A stretch of 64,000 nt of DNA from Lineus longissimus (Eukaryota > Nemertea > Pilidiophora > Heteronemertea > Lineidae). The stretch is from contig NC_088317.1 in the NCBI RefSeq assembly GCF_910592395.1, positions 16,306,001 to 16,370,000 of the forward strand, given 5' to 3'. The position numbers were made by a program, and so were the translations under genes. Numbering within the stretch: the stretch's first letter is position 1; the number at the start of each line of letters is the position of its first letter. Positions 44,301-54,627 of this stretch are shown here, one piece after another. Below the pieces are notes generated by a model, which did not search any database, was not told the origin of the DNA, and worked only from the letters and a program-made list of their open reading frames with translations.

Positions 44301-46390
44301 GTTTGCGTCTTCACCTACTGCCATGATTGTTCCCATTTCATAACCGACGAGACCAGTGGGAGACCAATTGGCATCAGTGTTATTTGTTGCCTTGGGCAAG
44401 ACATCTGCCTTGTCAGTTTCTCTTTGGTTCAACATAAATTTTCCACATGTAGGCGTTGATGCTGAGTTACCATAGATACGGAGAAAATAAAATGGGGTCT
44501 GATGATTTCCTTTTTAGGCCATGGTGCCAATCTGGATGTTGGCTTTTCCTCTGACAGCAACCCCAATGCAAGTATCAATTCGTTTCTTGTACCCCCCTCC
44601 TCAAGGGTAGTTAAGCTATCACCACTAATCTTTGCCGATGCTTGAGTAGTATTTATTTTTCCTTTAGTGAAAATTTGGCGAAGCTGGAAAGAATAAGGAT
44701 GTTATGTGTCGATGTCTTGTCGAACATACAGCCTTACCCAGTAAAATTAGTCCGGTTACTTTATATGATGGTGATAACTGATATATTGTTGATGGTGATG
44801 TCTTGACGAAAGAAAAAGTAGCATTGGTGGAAAAAGGGTGATGCTTGAGCCTTAAGATGTCGTTATAGGGTGATAAGGTGTCGTACCCTTGAGGAGGGGG
44901 GTACAAGACACGAATTGATACTTGCATAAAGCTATCTGCACGCAGGCTGTTTTCCCACTTGCGGACAAGAATCATTGTCCTTGAAAGAGAGGGTGACCTA
45001 TGAATAAGGGTGTTCACTGAAGCTAAAGACAAACACTGAAGACTTTCTGGAGACCAACAAGGTTTATCCAGAGACATCGTAGGTTATCCACAGGCCCTGT
45101 TGCTTGATTACAGTAAAGTAAAATTTGTTTTATAGTGTCACCCCTAATGACAGGGCCAGTCTGATTTGGCTGATGAAACACTCTTTACTCTCTCATTCCT
45201 ATCTCTAATGCCAAGCGCCTGGCAAGAATGGCAGTTTTTATGCACTGTATTTGATAAACTAGCGGCTAACCAACTGGCTGAATGGAGGACTGAGCTACCG
45301 TAGGTATGGAACATTGACCTTCGTTCATGAGGAGGATGCCCCCCCCCCCACTGCCTGATCTCATTGTCTTGAGTCCTAGGCATTCCACTATTATACTCCT
45401 AAGGCAGTGGTAGAATGAGATTGTGAGATTGAACCTGGGTGTTGAAAGTAGACGCCATTGCCTTGCTTGTGTTACACAAGAGAGCGTTTTCTTTGGATGC
45501 TATTCCTCAGCACTGAAGCTTAGAAATAATCAGCGCATCAATTTACTGCTCGATTGACAGAGTACCGCTCAGGAAGATTCATTGATCTCCGGAGTTGTAC
45601 ATTTCATTCTGGCGTGTTCATAGACATGATGTGTTGTACAGTAATCCGATTGGCTGAGAGATTTACATATGGGATGATACTTGAGAATGAAGAGAATTTG
45701 AGCGAGAAGGTGTTTGTACATGCGCATACTTATATATGCCGAGTACACAGTACATACATACATCATGTCGTACAGTGCTATACATACAGGAAGAAAAATC
45801 CACTGGTCCCATTCTTTGTTCTTTACGGTGACGGTGTACAAAAGTTGCCAGTGTATCTATAGCGAATACAAATACTCTCAACTCGGCTCTATAAGACCAG
45901 GTTGATAATGCCGCCCAATACCACATTTATAATGTTTATTCACAAGGATATTCATCCAGGTTAGGGGTGGTAGGCCTATACAAATTCTCGTCAGACCTCA
46001 TTGGTTGGAATCGTGATTTTGGGTAATCCTACATGTATGATTAACATGTAATGGGCGGGCAAGAAATACATGATCTGGTCTTATACAGCCGAGTTGAGAG
46101 TATTTGCAAAGTGGACTGAAATACTCCAAGTTTTTTCCTCTGAATCATGCACGTCATGGAGTTGATATCATTGCTGACAATTGACATTGTGATTGACATT
46201 GATTCCAATAATTCTGTTTTGTCAGCTTTTCAGAAAATCTTAGTTGTCTGTGTGACGGCCTCTTGTAGTTTTAGGTCACTGGGTTAGAGAACACTTGTGC
46301 AGTATCAGGGCCATTTACACCAAGAGCTATAAAGCCAATTTAATCAGATTCAGATCCATCCTTATGGTAACATTCTAATGCACTCATTTA
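44301..46390. other. Non-coding, nothing firm
   Basis: Scattered frames up to 137 codons (44664-45077, minus), but no splice or family support. A C9-10 run lies near 45342. Confidence 0.35.
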
Positions 46391-46664
46391 CGCCGAATCG
46401 GTAGATGTCGTCCTGGGTACCCCCAAAAGGTACCCAGGACCAACCTTGGTACCCCTAAAAGTTACCCAGGATGATCCTGGGTACCTTTTAGGACACTAAA
46501 AGTTACCCAGTTTGAAATTCTGCAAAATGCTAAAGTACCGTTTTCAAGAACCTCGTCGGCACGTTTTGAAAGTGCGCGAATTTCAAACTGGGTAACTTTT
46601 AGTGTCCTAAAAGGTACCCAGGATCGTCCTGGGTAACTTTTAGGGGTACCGTCTACCGATTCGG
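46391..46664. mobile_element. Fold-back element rich in GGTACC/CCTGGGTA repeats
   Basis: Ends are CGCCGAATCGGTAGA and TCTACCGATTCGGC. The right arm (about 46570-46664) is the reverse complement of most of the left arm (46391-46535), including GTAACTTTTAGTGTCCTAAA. The left arm has extra CCTGGGTACC units, so the arms are unequal. The loop is about 40 bases. Confidence 0.6.
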
Positions 46665-47063
46665 CCTCATTTACTCTACATACAAAAATTTGGCCGAATG
46701 CGGTCTAATGGGGATGAATTAATGAGAACAGGAGCACCCCAGGTGGTTTTGTAACTAAACTTCTTCATTACGCATGCAAACAGGTAGATCTGCAATTCCC
46801 CTCTTTTGCACAATTTTTTATTTTCATGATTTTGATTAAATTTTCTTGATGTATTCCACGATGCACCCCTTCTTTCCCAACGTTACAAGCAGATCAGCTC
46901 TGTATCTATTTGGAAACTGATGTTTCAGTTGGTATTGAATAGTAGTGGCACTCCACATCTCTTCGCTGCCCGCAAAGAGTTTTGTGGCGCACCTGATCAT
47001 AGTACAGAATCATACCCAAGTAGGCCTACTTGGCTATATTCTAATTTCTACCTGTCAAGGTGT

Positions 47064-47876
47064 TTAGAGTAACCTTCCACCAGACACAACAAACTTGTTG
47101 GCAATTTGTTCTATGCTGAACTTGCCAAGCCTGGCATCCAGGGATGCAATCTTGTCCCGATTGCAGTTTTGTGCAACTGCAATGTAGGCTAGATAGCGAC
47201 ATAAATTTTTGTACCATGCTATCGTGCCATCACTGTTATCCAGTGAATGGGATACTTGTATCCCAATGGAAACATCTAGTCTCAGCTTCACATACTGTGG
47301 AAGAGACCTTGAGCTTCTCGGATCAGCCACTCGTGCACTTTTCTTATATCATCAAATTCCAGCCTGGCTATCTCAAACATACTAGGGTAGATGTTCTTGA
47401 TTCAGGAAGGATTGAATGAAATAAACCTGGAATTGTAACTTTTCCAAGCACTGGCACTGAGGTTGAGAACCACCTGCCACACTTCATAAACAGTTTACCA
47501 ATGCAATTTGGTTGATTGCTAGTCTTGAAGTAAACTCATTATAGAGAATCAAAGAACTTTGTTCTGCCACTTAATTTACCTTCTGATACATTAATCTCTC
47601 ATCGAAATAGCTTTGTACTTATAGTTTCGTAATCTGGGTGAGAAAAATCTGAGGGAAAAGTGTTTGTTACAAGTTCATTCAGATAGCTAGCTGATGTGAA
47701 TTGAAATAAAAAAATGGCTTTTCTGAGGGAATCGTGTGCCTGCGAAATGAGTTGGTCATCGCTGCGATGTGTGATAAGTGATTTTATCTGCAGGCAAGTG
47801 ATCTTCTGCGATAAAAATGCTTTCCTAAAGTGTGCCAGTGTGTTGCCTAAGGACACAAACAATGTTGGCAATCCCT
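47064..47876 (-). CDS. Three-exon candidate gene 3' end, family unknown
   Basis: Exons in transcript order are 47671-47876, 47296-47395 and 47064-47176. Introns are GT-AG (donors gtaaca and gtatgt; acceptors ending atcaag and attgcag) and phases agree at both joins. The product is about 138 residues to the stop. Segments include SLGNTLAHFRKAFLSQK, then IYPSMFEIARLEFDDIRKV and HEWLIREAQGLFH, then ASLDARLGKFSIEQIANKF and VVSGGRLL at the C-terminus. The pattern is helical and looks like ordinary globular protein. The first exon opens in phase 2 after a weak acceptor at 47877, so more exons would lie upstream. A minus-strand AATAAA occurs near 46817-46822. The splice sites are moderate, and the model rests on phase agreement only. 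Confidence 0.35.
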
Positions 47877-48227
47877 CTGTGCTATAATGTTACGTGCACA
47901 AAATTACCTCACGATATTCACAGATACAATATTGCAGACCATGATCATTTTAATTACGCAAAGTCGAGATAAACGTAGGCTGTCATATTTTAATGAACAT
48001 GACTTCATATAAGTACTCATTATGTTGTATAGACAGCCTTGGGGCCAACATGTAGGTTGTTTGTTCAGGACTAAAACAGAGGACTGTGGAGTCGAAATTT
48101 CCATAGTACATACAAGGATTGGCTAATATTGGATGTGATGTTGGCCTGTTGAAATTTCCATTGTTTTACACAGATTGGCACAGAGAGAGCATACATGTAC
48201 CTGTTGATTCAGTTATCTTGTCCGATT

Positions 48228-48284
48228 TTTAGCTCAGCTGAAAAGCTGAGCTATTCATATGAGTAAATGGTAGAATGAGTGTCC

Positions 48285-48331
<47 letters not shown>

Positions 48332-48475
48332 CGTTAAACAGGCACGTTTCAAAACTATGGCGGATAGGCGATAGATTTTCCCTCTGAGGCGTTGAGACCC
48401 TTCAGGACTCCTGAATAGACCAAATGTGGGTCCGGCAGGATGAGCGGTTTGGCCACTAGGTGGCACCGAGCGAAA
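48228..48475 (+). repeat. Dispersed repeat with AGCTCAGCTGAAAAGCTGAGCT hairpin and GTCT microsatellite
   Basis: It opens with TAGCTCAGCTGAAAAGCTGA, a hairpin. A (GTCT)n run of about 12 units spans 48285-48331, followed by CGTTAAACAGGCACGTTTC and GGTTTGGCCACTAGGTGGC. The layout parallels the element at 62417. A possible matching 3' end, ACTCAGCTGAGCGCCAGG then CCCTTGGGCCTCTTG, lies at 51579-51612. Confidence 0.6.
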
Positions 48476-48639
48476 TTTTCCAAAAACTTTTCCAGCAGCT
48501 GATTTCTCAGTTGGGGATCATGAATCAAATCTAATTTTATAGAGCAAAGCTTTCTCTTTCATTATCAATAGGCGTAGTTCATGAATTTCTCACCAGGTGG
48601 TGTTACTGGCGCAATTTAGTGAGCACCCCCCAAGAAGAG

Positions 48640-48731
48640 CATTTTAAATTTCGCGCGAGTTATCCCACGTCCAATCACACATGCAGCGAACGTCACGTCT
48701 CGAGTCTGCGCAGTTCAGACGTAAGGAGACC
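48640..48731 (+). promoter_or_regulatory. Probable CpG-rich promoter with CCAAT box for the gene at 48732
   Basis: The stretch contains CGCGCGAG, a CCAAT box (ACGTCCAATCAC at about 48668-48679) and several further CpGs in an otherwise AT-rich neighbourhood. The start codon at 48732 follows about 55 bases after the CCAAT box. Sequence upstream (48228-48470) belongs to a dispersed repeat, so part of this promoter may be repeat-derived. Confidence 0.4.
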
Positions 48732-49514
48732 ATGCTATGGAATAGATCGCGTTCTGTCAATTCAGAGGTAAGTTCTCATTAAATTCACAATTTCATTGGC
48801 GATAATATTTGGCTGCTTGTGTTATTGCATGTTGATGACATTAGGGAAGGCTTGGATTGTTTAATTGGATGTGATTAATTTGAAATAGTTCGTCGACGAT
48901 CGTCGAAAAACGATCTGCGAAATGCAGCTTGGTTGGTCTGAGAAACGATGTCAAAGTCCGGCTTTAAATCATGGATTTCTCAACAAATAACTCTTGTCAC
49001 ATAGCAGAACTAATGTGAATAAACAAGACAATAATAAACATCGTTCTGATATCATCGGGTAAGGTTGCCAATGTACATAAACAGTGTAATTGAGGATCGA
49101 CGCCAGCGATTTGAAATGTCAACAAACAATAAATGCGATATGATACACACTGACACTTGCACACTGTACATAGCACAATGCTTCAAACGGGGCCGATTCA
49201 TCACTCTTATCACAATGTATTCCCAATCATATCAATGAACTTCCTTGATCATTCGGCCCTAGCGCCTTATCAGTTGTTGTTGGCCTTGTATTTGATATAA
49301 AACTTGGCTAGCTTACCTATTCTATCAAAATTAAAATGTTATCTCCTCACCTCATCATGTTTTGCAGGACAGGAATGATCTGCAGCTGCATTTGAACATA
49401 TTTGGTGACCACATCTCAAAGATGACCAAGAGAGAGGATCGAGCTATGACTTTGCACATCCCATCGACTTCGGTGTTCACCAGTGCAATTATCAGAAGAG
49501 CCAGGCAATTCTAG
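48732..49514 (+). CDS. Two-exon candidate gene for a 60-residue protein, unrecognised
   Basis: Exon 1 (48732-48767) starts MLWNRSRSVNSE and ends at an excellent donor, GAG/gtaagt. Exon 2 (49368-49514) starts after the acceptor ttttgcag in the same phase and runs DRNDLQLHLNIFGDH, ISKMTKREDRAM, TLHIPSTSVFTSAI, to a basic end IIRRARQF and a stop. An AATAAA at 49559 lies 45 bases after the stop. The promoter-like CCAAT/CpG stretch, matching splice sites, open frame across the junction and adjacent poly(A) signal together look like a compact gene. The protein has no signal peptide or membrane segment I can see. It could also be a spliced non-coding RNA. Confidence 0.45.
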
Positions 49515-49558
49515 TATTCAAGTATTTCATTCTGTAATACTTACCTCAAAATTTACTA

Positions 49559-49564
49559 AATAAA
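49559..49564 (+). terminator. Polyadenylation signal of the 60-residue gene
   Basis: AATAAA lies 45 bases after the stop codon at 49514 and is followed by a T-rich stretch near 49605-49620. Confidence 0.45.
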
Positions 49565-49909
49565 GAAAACCGCATGTGGCAGTTGGTTAAAAAAATCAAG
49601 TCTATCTGTTTAAAGTTTTTACTTGCTATCATTATTATCAACATTTCAATGGTGGCATTCTGCTAAGGTTTGTTAAGAGTTTCACTTGACTTAAGCAGGG
49701 TGTACACTAGTAAAATATTAGCAACATTTTACCAACATTTTACCAACATTTTACCAACATTTTTACAACAATTTTGCAACAAGCCCTTCAAGGCCCTGTG
49801 TTCACTAGCAACAAAATTGCAACAAATTCGCAACATTTTTACAACATGTTGGTAAATTGTTGCAAACTTTTTAGTGGGAACAAAGGGAAATAGGTATTTT
49901 GGAGGGAAA

Positions 49910-50038
49910 ATGGATGATTCCAAGGAGAGAAGATGTGTTTTGAGTGCTTCTGCAGCAATTTTAGCTGTCATTGTTGAGAGACGGAAGAGGCGGCGAAATA
50001 ACCAAAGAGAATATGGACCAGGCCCTGGATCAAAATGA
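49910..50038 (+). pseudogene. Truncated Harbinger transposase N-terminus-like ORF
   Basis: A 42-residue frame starts MDDSKERRCVLSAS, continues AAILAVIVERRKRRRNN, and stops shortly before the nested insertion at 50072. A hydrophobic segment followed by an Arg-rich cluster resembles the start of HARBI1-like transposases, but no DDE residues are present. Its position inside Harbinger-type ends supports the reading. A host ORF or chance frame is possible. Confidence 0.35.
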
Positions 50039-50071
50039 GGGTGGATGATGGGGCATACCACTGCCTGTTAA

Positions 50072-50668
50072 GGCCGCGTATCCATAGGGTATGCCCTTGT
50101 GTAGTGTGGCGTTATGGCGTAACAGCCTTGTGACCTGGCACTATGCCCTGAGTCTCCATTGGATATTCCTTTTTGGTCATGTAGGCCTTTGTAGTCCTCA
50201 TTTCGCAGCGGTCAATCGCGTTTATCCGCACGCTGTCATTATTTCAGAAGACAATTTCTTATGAATATTGAAAATAAAAATACAAGTAACTTGTATTTTC
50301 ACTTGCAACATCAAATTGACATGTACATGTATATAAAACCTGACTTTTAAGCAAAAAATTACAGGTTCGTGCTCGTTATGATAATCATCAGTTTCGGGGT
50401 CCCAGAGTAGTTCCCGTTGATGAACCTCTTGAATTAATTTCGCCTCAGACATTGCTTCCGTGTTGTTCACTCGCAAAAGAATGGACATGTTCAATCCCAA
50501 TATGGGCCTATATTCCCAATCCACAGTGCATATAAGCCCGCAATGTGACACGGCATAACATATGGGAACGATCAATAACACCAACGAAGGTTCATTGTCC
50601 GTGTGGCGCGCCAGGCGGTAAAAAGGGAATGTTGTGCAGGGCACGGAACAGCCTATGGATACGCAGCC
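50072..50668. mobile_element. PIF/Harbinger-type element nested in the outer one
   Basis: The left end GGCCGCGTATCCATAGG and the reverse complement of the right end, GGCTGCGTATCCATAGG, differ at one of 17 bases. TAA flanks both sides (50069-50071 and 50669-50671), a Harbinger-like target duplication. The interior encodes one MADF-like exon on the minus strand. Confidence 0.7.
50363..50452 (-). CDS. MADF/Myb-SANT-like exon of the nested Harbinger element
   Basis: An ATG opens 30 codons, MSEAKLIQEVHQRELLW then DPETDDYHNEHEP, ending at a donor-like gtaatt. The pattern LIxxVxxRxxLWDxxxxDYHN is the start of the MADF domain (Myb/SANT-like). The DNA-binding accessory protein of PIF/Harbinger transposons carries this kind of fold. 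The second half of the domain was not found, so the gene is probably truncated or spliced to a lost exon. The open frame continues at both sides without resemblance to MADF. Confidence 0.5.
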
Positions 50669-52537
50669 TAAAGGAGTTGCGGCTGACTGACAAGCCGTCA
50701 CACAAAAACTTCTAGAAAAGGTTTCATCACCCTACGAAGCAAGACACTCACTTGAGAGTTGCTATACCTGCTTCTTGTTCAAGTCACATGAACTCCGGTA
50801 GATCACATGACGCAAATCCTATTTCTGATTGGCTGAAGAGTTTGCAACATTTTTACAACATGCAACAAAGAATTGCATTGCATTTAATTTGCAACAATTT
50901 TACAACATGTTGTAAGACGCGTTTTGCTCTGTACACACTGCGCAACATTTTTGCAACATTTGTTGCAACTGGAAATGTAAAAATGTTGCTAATATTTTAC
51001 TAGTGTACACAGGCCTTTAGGCAATAATAGAGTTGGGTAGAGCATTTTGTTAATGTTACCCTTTTAGTTAGGGAAACTGGTGCCTTCTGCATTAGGTGGA
51101 CCCCACTTACTCATCTGTCAGACCGGCCTCACACGTCGGCAGTAGAGTTTAAGGTCCAGTCTGCGAGATTTACCCATTTCTACCCAGCCAAAAGCGGGTG
51201 ATTGGGTTAGTCTCTTGTGTCTTGTTTCTTGTGTCCCGGTGCTGAAAGGATCCCTCCACAAGGGCAGACTACATCCGGTGGCACTGAAGTATGGAAGAAA
51301 GACAGAAGACGACCAATTTGCGAAAAGGATCATCATCATCATCATCATGGTAACAGCTGAGGATGAATCATGTTGCTGTGTGTAGAATTGATGGTCCAAT
51401 ATAGGTTAGGTTATCTGTTTGCGCACACATTGCAAGGGTGGAGCTTGCTTGAAGTATTGCGCCAGTCTACCGTAATTCACTGTTACACATCCAGAAGCTA
51501 ATATCCTTAGGCTTTGAGTCCTTAGTTTACTAGAGTTTGACGAGTAATGTAATATATACGAACAACGCAGCAACAACTCAGCTGAGCGCCAGGCCCTTGG
51601 GCCTCTTGTTCATCATTTTGACCAGTCTTGGCAGTTCGTGGATGGTGGTAGATTTTTTATTTTCGGGTCCTGACATCACTTGCGGATGGTGGCTGATCTT
51701 TTATTTTCAGCTTCAGGTCCTGACATCACTTGTGACCATACAGACTATTCAGAAACGCTTTTGTATATAAATTGGATCTTCTAGCGTTTGATGACAACAT
51801 CATGCAGACTCTCTAAGATCTGCGGATGTGGCGAATTTGACTATATCCCCAAGGTCATGCTCCTTCAACCTGTCCCAGGGCTTTGAGATCCTTCAGCTAG
51901 GTCTGTTTGCTGGACTTCAGAGGGCAGTCCTGGAGGACATCCCTGGAACAAACGTCTGCTCTGCCTCTTGGACTGTAACAAAAACCAAACAGCTCGCTTG
52001 TGTGGACTTCTGATAGTTTTCAATTTCTTGTGGAATGCCAAGTTGCCTCATGTTAGGCCAACTGTATGCTGACAGAAGGAATTCATAAATTGCTTGAAAT
52101 TGTCAATGACTTTATAGTGACTGGCAGTTGAGGCTTGATTTCGGAACCTTGGGATGGGATATAAAAACGTAGATTGTGGTCCGTAACAGAAATTTGATTG
52201 GCTGTCTCAGTGACTTCATTCATGACAGAACATTGCCTAATTCTGATCGTCTGGAGCACAATATAAACCAAATGTCAATCGGCCCGAAATTAAATTTTCT
52301 TGCAATTTGAACTTCCCATTGTTCTATTTAGCTCTACGACTGAATCGTTGATTCCTGTTGGTAGAGATTCTGGTCGGACTAAATCGGTTTGAACCAACCA
52401 ACAAACCGATGGTGCATATGCTACAGTTGCTCATAGGATGAACTGATCATCCAAACCACTTGTTGGATCATGAATTGAATCCTGATAAAAAAGACGTTTG
52501 GGAGCTTTTTGACGTTTTTGCAACCAAAGGATACAAA

Positions 52538-52645
52538 ATGTTCAAAAATACGTTTTCGTTCATGGACGTGGCCAGGAAGTTTCTGGACAGCCCGAAGGAA
52601 GAAAAAATACCTGAAGTATCAGCGGAGGTTTATGTTCCCATTTAT
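52538..52645 (+). CDS. Candidate first exon, 36 codons, unrecognised
   Basis: An ATG (acaaaATGt) opens MFKNTFSFMDVARKFLDS, continues PKEEKIPEVSAEVYVPIY, and ends in phase 0 at an ideal donor, TAT/gtaagt. The frame is open further upstream to 52442 (HELNPDKKDVWELFDVFATK), but I see no convincing acceptor there. The ATG at 52538 is therefore the likelier start, or the upstream part is an exon with a weak acceptor. No downstream exon was found before the repeat cluster at 52695. Confidence 0.3.
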
Positions 52646-52694
52646 GTAAGTACATGTGAAACTTCTAATTATGACACAGACTAATAGAAGATTT

Positions 52695-53035
52695 TAGTTG
52701 CAGACATGGGACTTTTGTTGCAGTGCACGACATGGGACCGTTGTCATACTGACCTCAGATGTTTGTAACCTGGGACTTGTGTTGGTTACATGGGACTTGG
52801 TGACCTGACACTTTAGTAGTGACATAGAACTTTTGTTGCAGTGACATGGGACTTTTGTTGCAGTGCACAACATGGGACAGTTGTCATACTGACCTGGGAC
52901 GTTTGCAACCTGGGACTTGTGTTGGTTACATGGGACTTGGTGACCTGACACTTTGGTAGTGACATGGAACTTTTGTTACAGTGACATGGGACTTTTGTTT
53001 CAGTGACATGGGACTTTTGTTGCAGTGACCTGCAG
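52695..53035 (+). repeat. CATGGGACTTTTGTTGCAGTG tandem repeat with higher-order unit
   Basis: Short ACATGGGAC units are organised into a block of about 135 bases containing GTTGTCATACTGACC and GGTTACATGGGACTTGG, repeated about 2.5 times. Confidence 0.7.
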
Positions 53036-53960
53036 ACAGAACAGAAATACAAGGCATGGTTTACAACCGGTCGATCCACCTTAATAGGTCCCACCTTAAT
53101 AGTCAAGTATTGAATATAAGAATCGAATCAGAATTTTCACGAGATGTCAAGTATTGGGCGTATAAAACTTCACGATAGCTCAGAAATATCGCTATGTAAT
53201 CGCTTTAATGTACAACGGCAGATAACTGTAGGCTGATAACTGTAGGCCTAGAGCTAATACTTTTAATGACCAAGGGGTAATGATAATAATACCTATTATT
53301 TTTGGCAAGTTATCATTGGACAACATTCCAATGTTAACGGACCATCCACTTGCGATTCAACGAGAGACACCTACAGCCTAGTGCCCTAAATTAAACTGTT
53401 TAGTTTAATAAGCCATTTACCGTTAATTAGCGTTAGAAATTGCTTGTGACATATTGTTTTTCATCGAATTGATTGTATTGAACTGAATATCTCTTTCGGC
53501 CTTCAGTGTATCATGAAAACAGTTGATGATATTGATAGGCCTCCATTATTTTATTTCCATCTATAAAAATTGAAGTGATAATTGAAACAGTCAAATATTT
53601 ACAGGCATTTTATTTTTGCAGTTTTTGCAGATAACTTCGATTCGCAACAAATGAAAATTGAGATAGAATTTTTTTCTAGAAAAATGGAAAGAAAGTATAT
53701 ACATAACACGTCAAAATGAAAATCATGAAATTAAAAAAAATATTTTTTCTCACAACTTGCATTGAAAGGGGCAAACATTTGCGGTTTTCAGTATGATTGC
53801 TGCCTACATGTAGAACTGCTGTCCTAAATTGAACCTATCATTCCGGTAATTGACTAATCATTTATCGTGTTGGCGTCCGACATCATCACCTCTGAGAATA
53901 TCATTATCGAACTCCCACACCTCACTTTTGTATCATACTAACATTCACATGATTCCGTCT

Positions 53961-54296
53961 ATCAACCAGCTGGCAGTTTCCATGTCTAATGTTTTCGTTC
54001 ATTCTTTTTACTATTGGCCCCCTTTACCCCCCCCCCCCCTCCCCAGAATGTCTCTAGGATGCCATTTGGACTGGCCAGATGATAGCAGAGCCCAAGCTTG
54101 AGAGGGGTAGGATCACCAAGGGTCATCAAGTATCAACCAGCTGGCAGTTTCCATGTCTAATGTTTTCGTTCTTTCTTTTTACTATTGGCCCCCTTTACAC
54201 CCCCTCCCCAGAATGTCTGTTGGATGCCATTTGGACTGGCCAGATGATAGCAGAGCCAATGCTTGAGAGGGGTAGGATCACCGAGGGTCATCAACA
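53961..54296 (+). repeat. Tandem duplication of a 171-bp segment
   Basis: ATCAACCAGCTGGCAGTTTC to GGTCATCAA occurs at 53961 and again at 54132 with few differences. The main one is a C run of about 14 in the first copy. Confidence 0.8.
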
Positions 54297-54437
54297 AAAT
54301 TAATATGTTTTTATGCTGATTTTTTGCTGATTTTCTGACTGAGAGGATGAAAGAAGTGTTTAGCTCCCCCCTTTGACCAAAAAGCCAGCTTCTGACGTGG
54401 ATCGTGGGATGTTTCCAACTCAAGGACAAGTGCCTAT

Positions 54438-54627
54438 GCATGCTTCCCGAAATTGGTGGCTTGTATTGGAACTAACTTTTTCCCCCTTGTCCGTCATTAA
54501 AGGCATTCAAGTGTGTTGGTCAACCATGACTATCTCCTTTGTCCCTCCACCAGAAGGCCTAGTTTCCCCTTATGACATCACTCTTTCGGACACACAGCGC
54601 CCCATTTCTGGAAAGGTGTATATATAG
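54438..54627 (+). repeat. Dispersed 185-bp repeat, copy 1
   Basis: TGCTTCCCGAAATTGGTGGC through TTTCTGGAAAGGTGTATA matches 56962-57147 with only a handful of substitutions. Confidence 0.8.

Larger units (their letters stand above)
49694..51016. mobile_element. PIF/Harbinger-type DNA transposon, outer element
   Basis: The left end AGCAGGGTGTACACTAG and the right end CTAGTGTACACAGGCCT are inverted. The match continues through TAAAATATTAGCAACATTTT. TTA occurs directly outside both ends (49691-49693 and 51017-51019), the target duplication typical of PIF/Harbinger. Many GCAACATTTT words fill the subterminal regions. It contains a short basic ORF (49910-50038), is interrupted by a second element (50072-50668), and lacks a full transposase. 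Confidence 0.7.

Noticed and set aside
44664-45077. 137-codon minus-strand frame
   Set aside because: No recognisable domain or splice sites; length is within chance expectation for 64 kb in six frames.
49729-50061. 110-codon minus-strand frame in the outer Harbinger element
   Set aside because: Lies antisense to the basic ORF and includes the GCAACATTTT subterminal repeats; treated as a shadow.
50222-50701. Full 159-codon minus-strand frame as one protein
   Set aside because: Only the internal 30 codons (50363-50452) look like MADF. The rest crosses the nested element's terminal repeat and a likely intron.
52694-53106. Overlapping minus-strand frames of 85 and 97 codons rich in Cys/His
   Set aside because: Translations of the ACATGGGAC tandem repeat, not zinc-finger genes.
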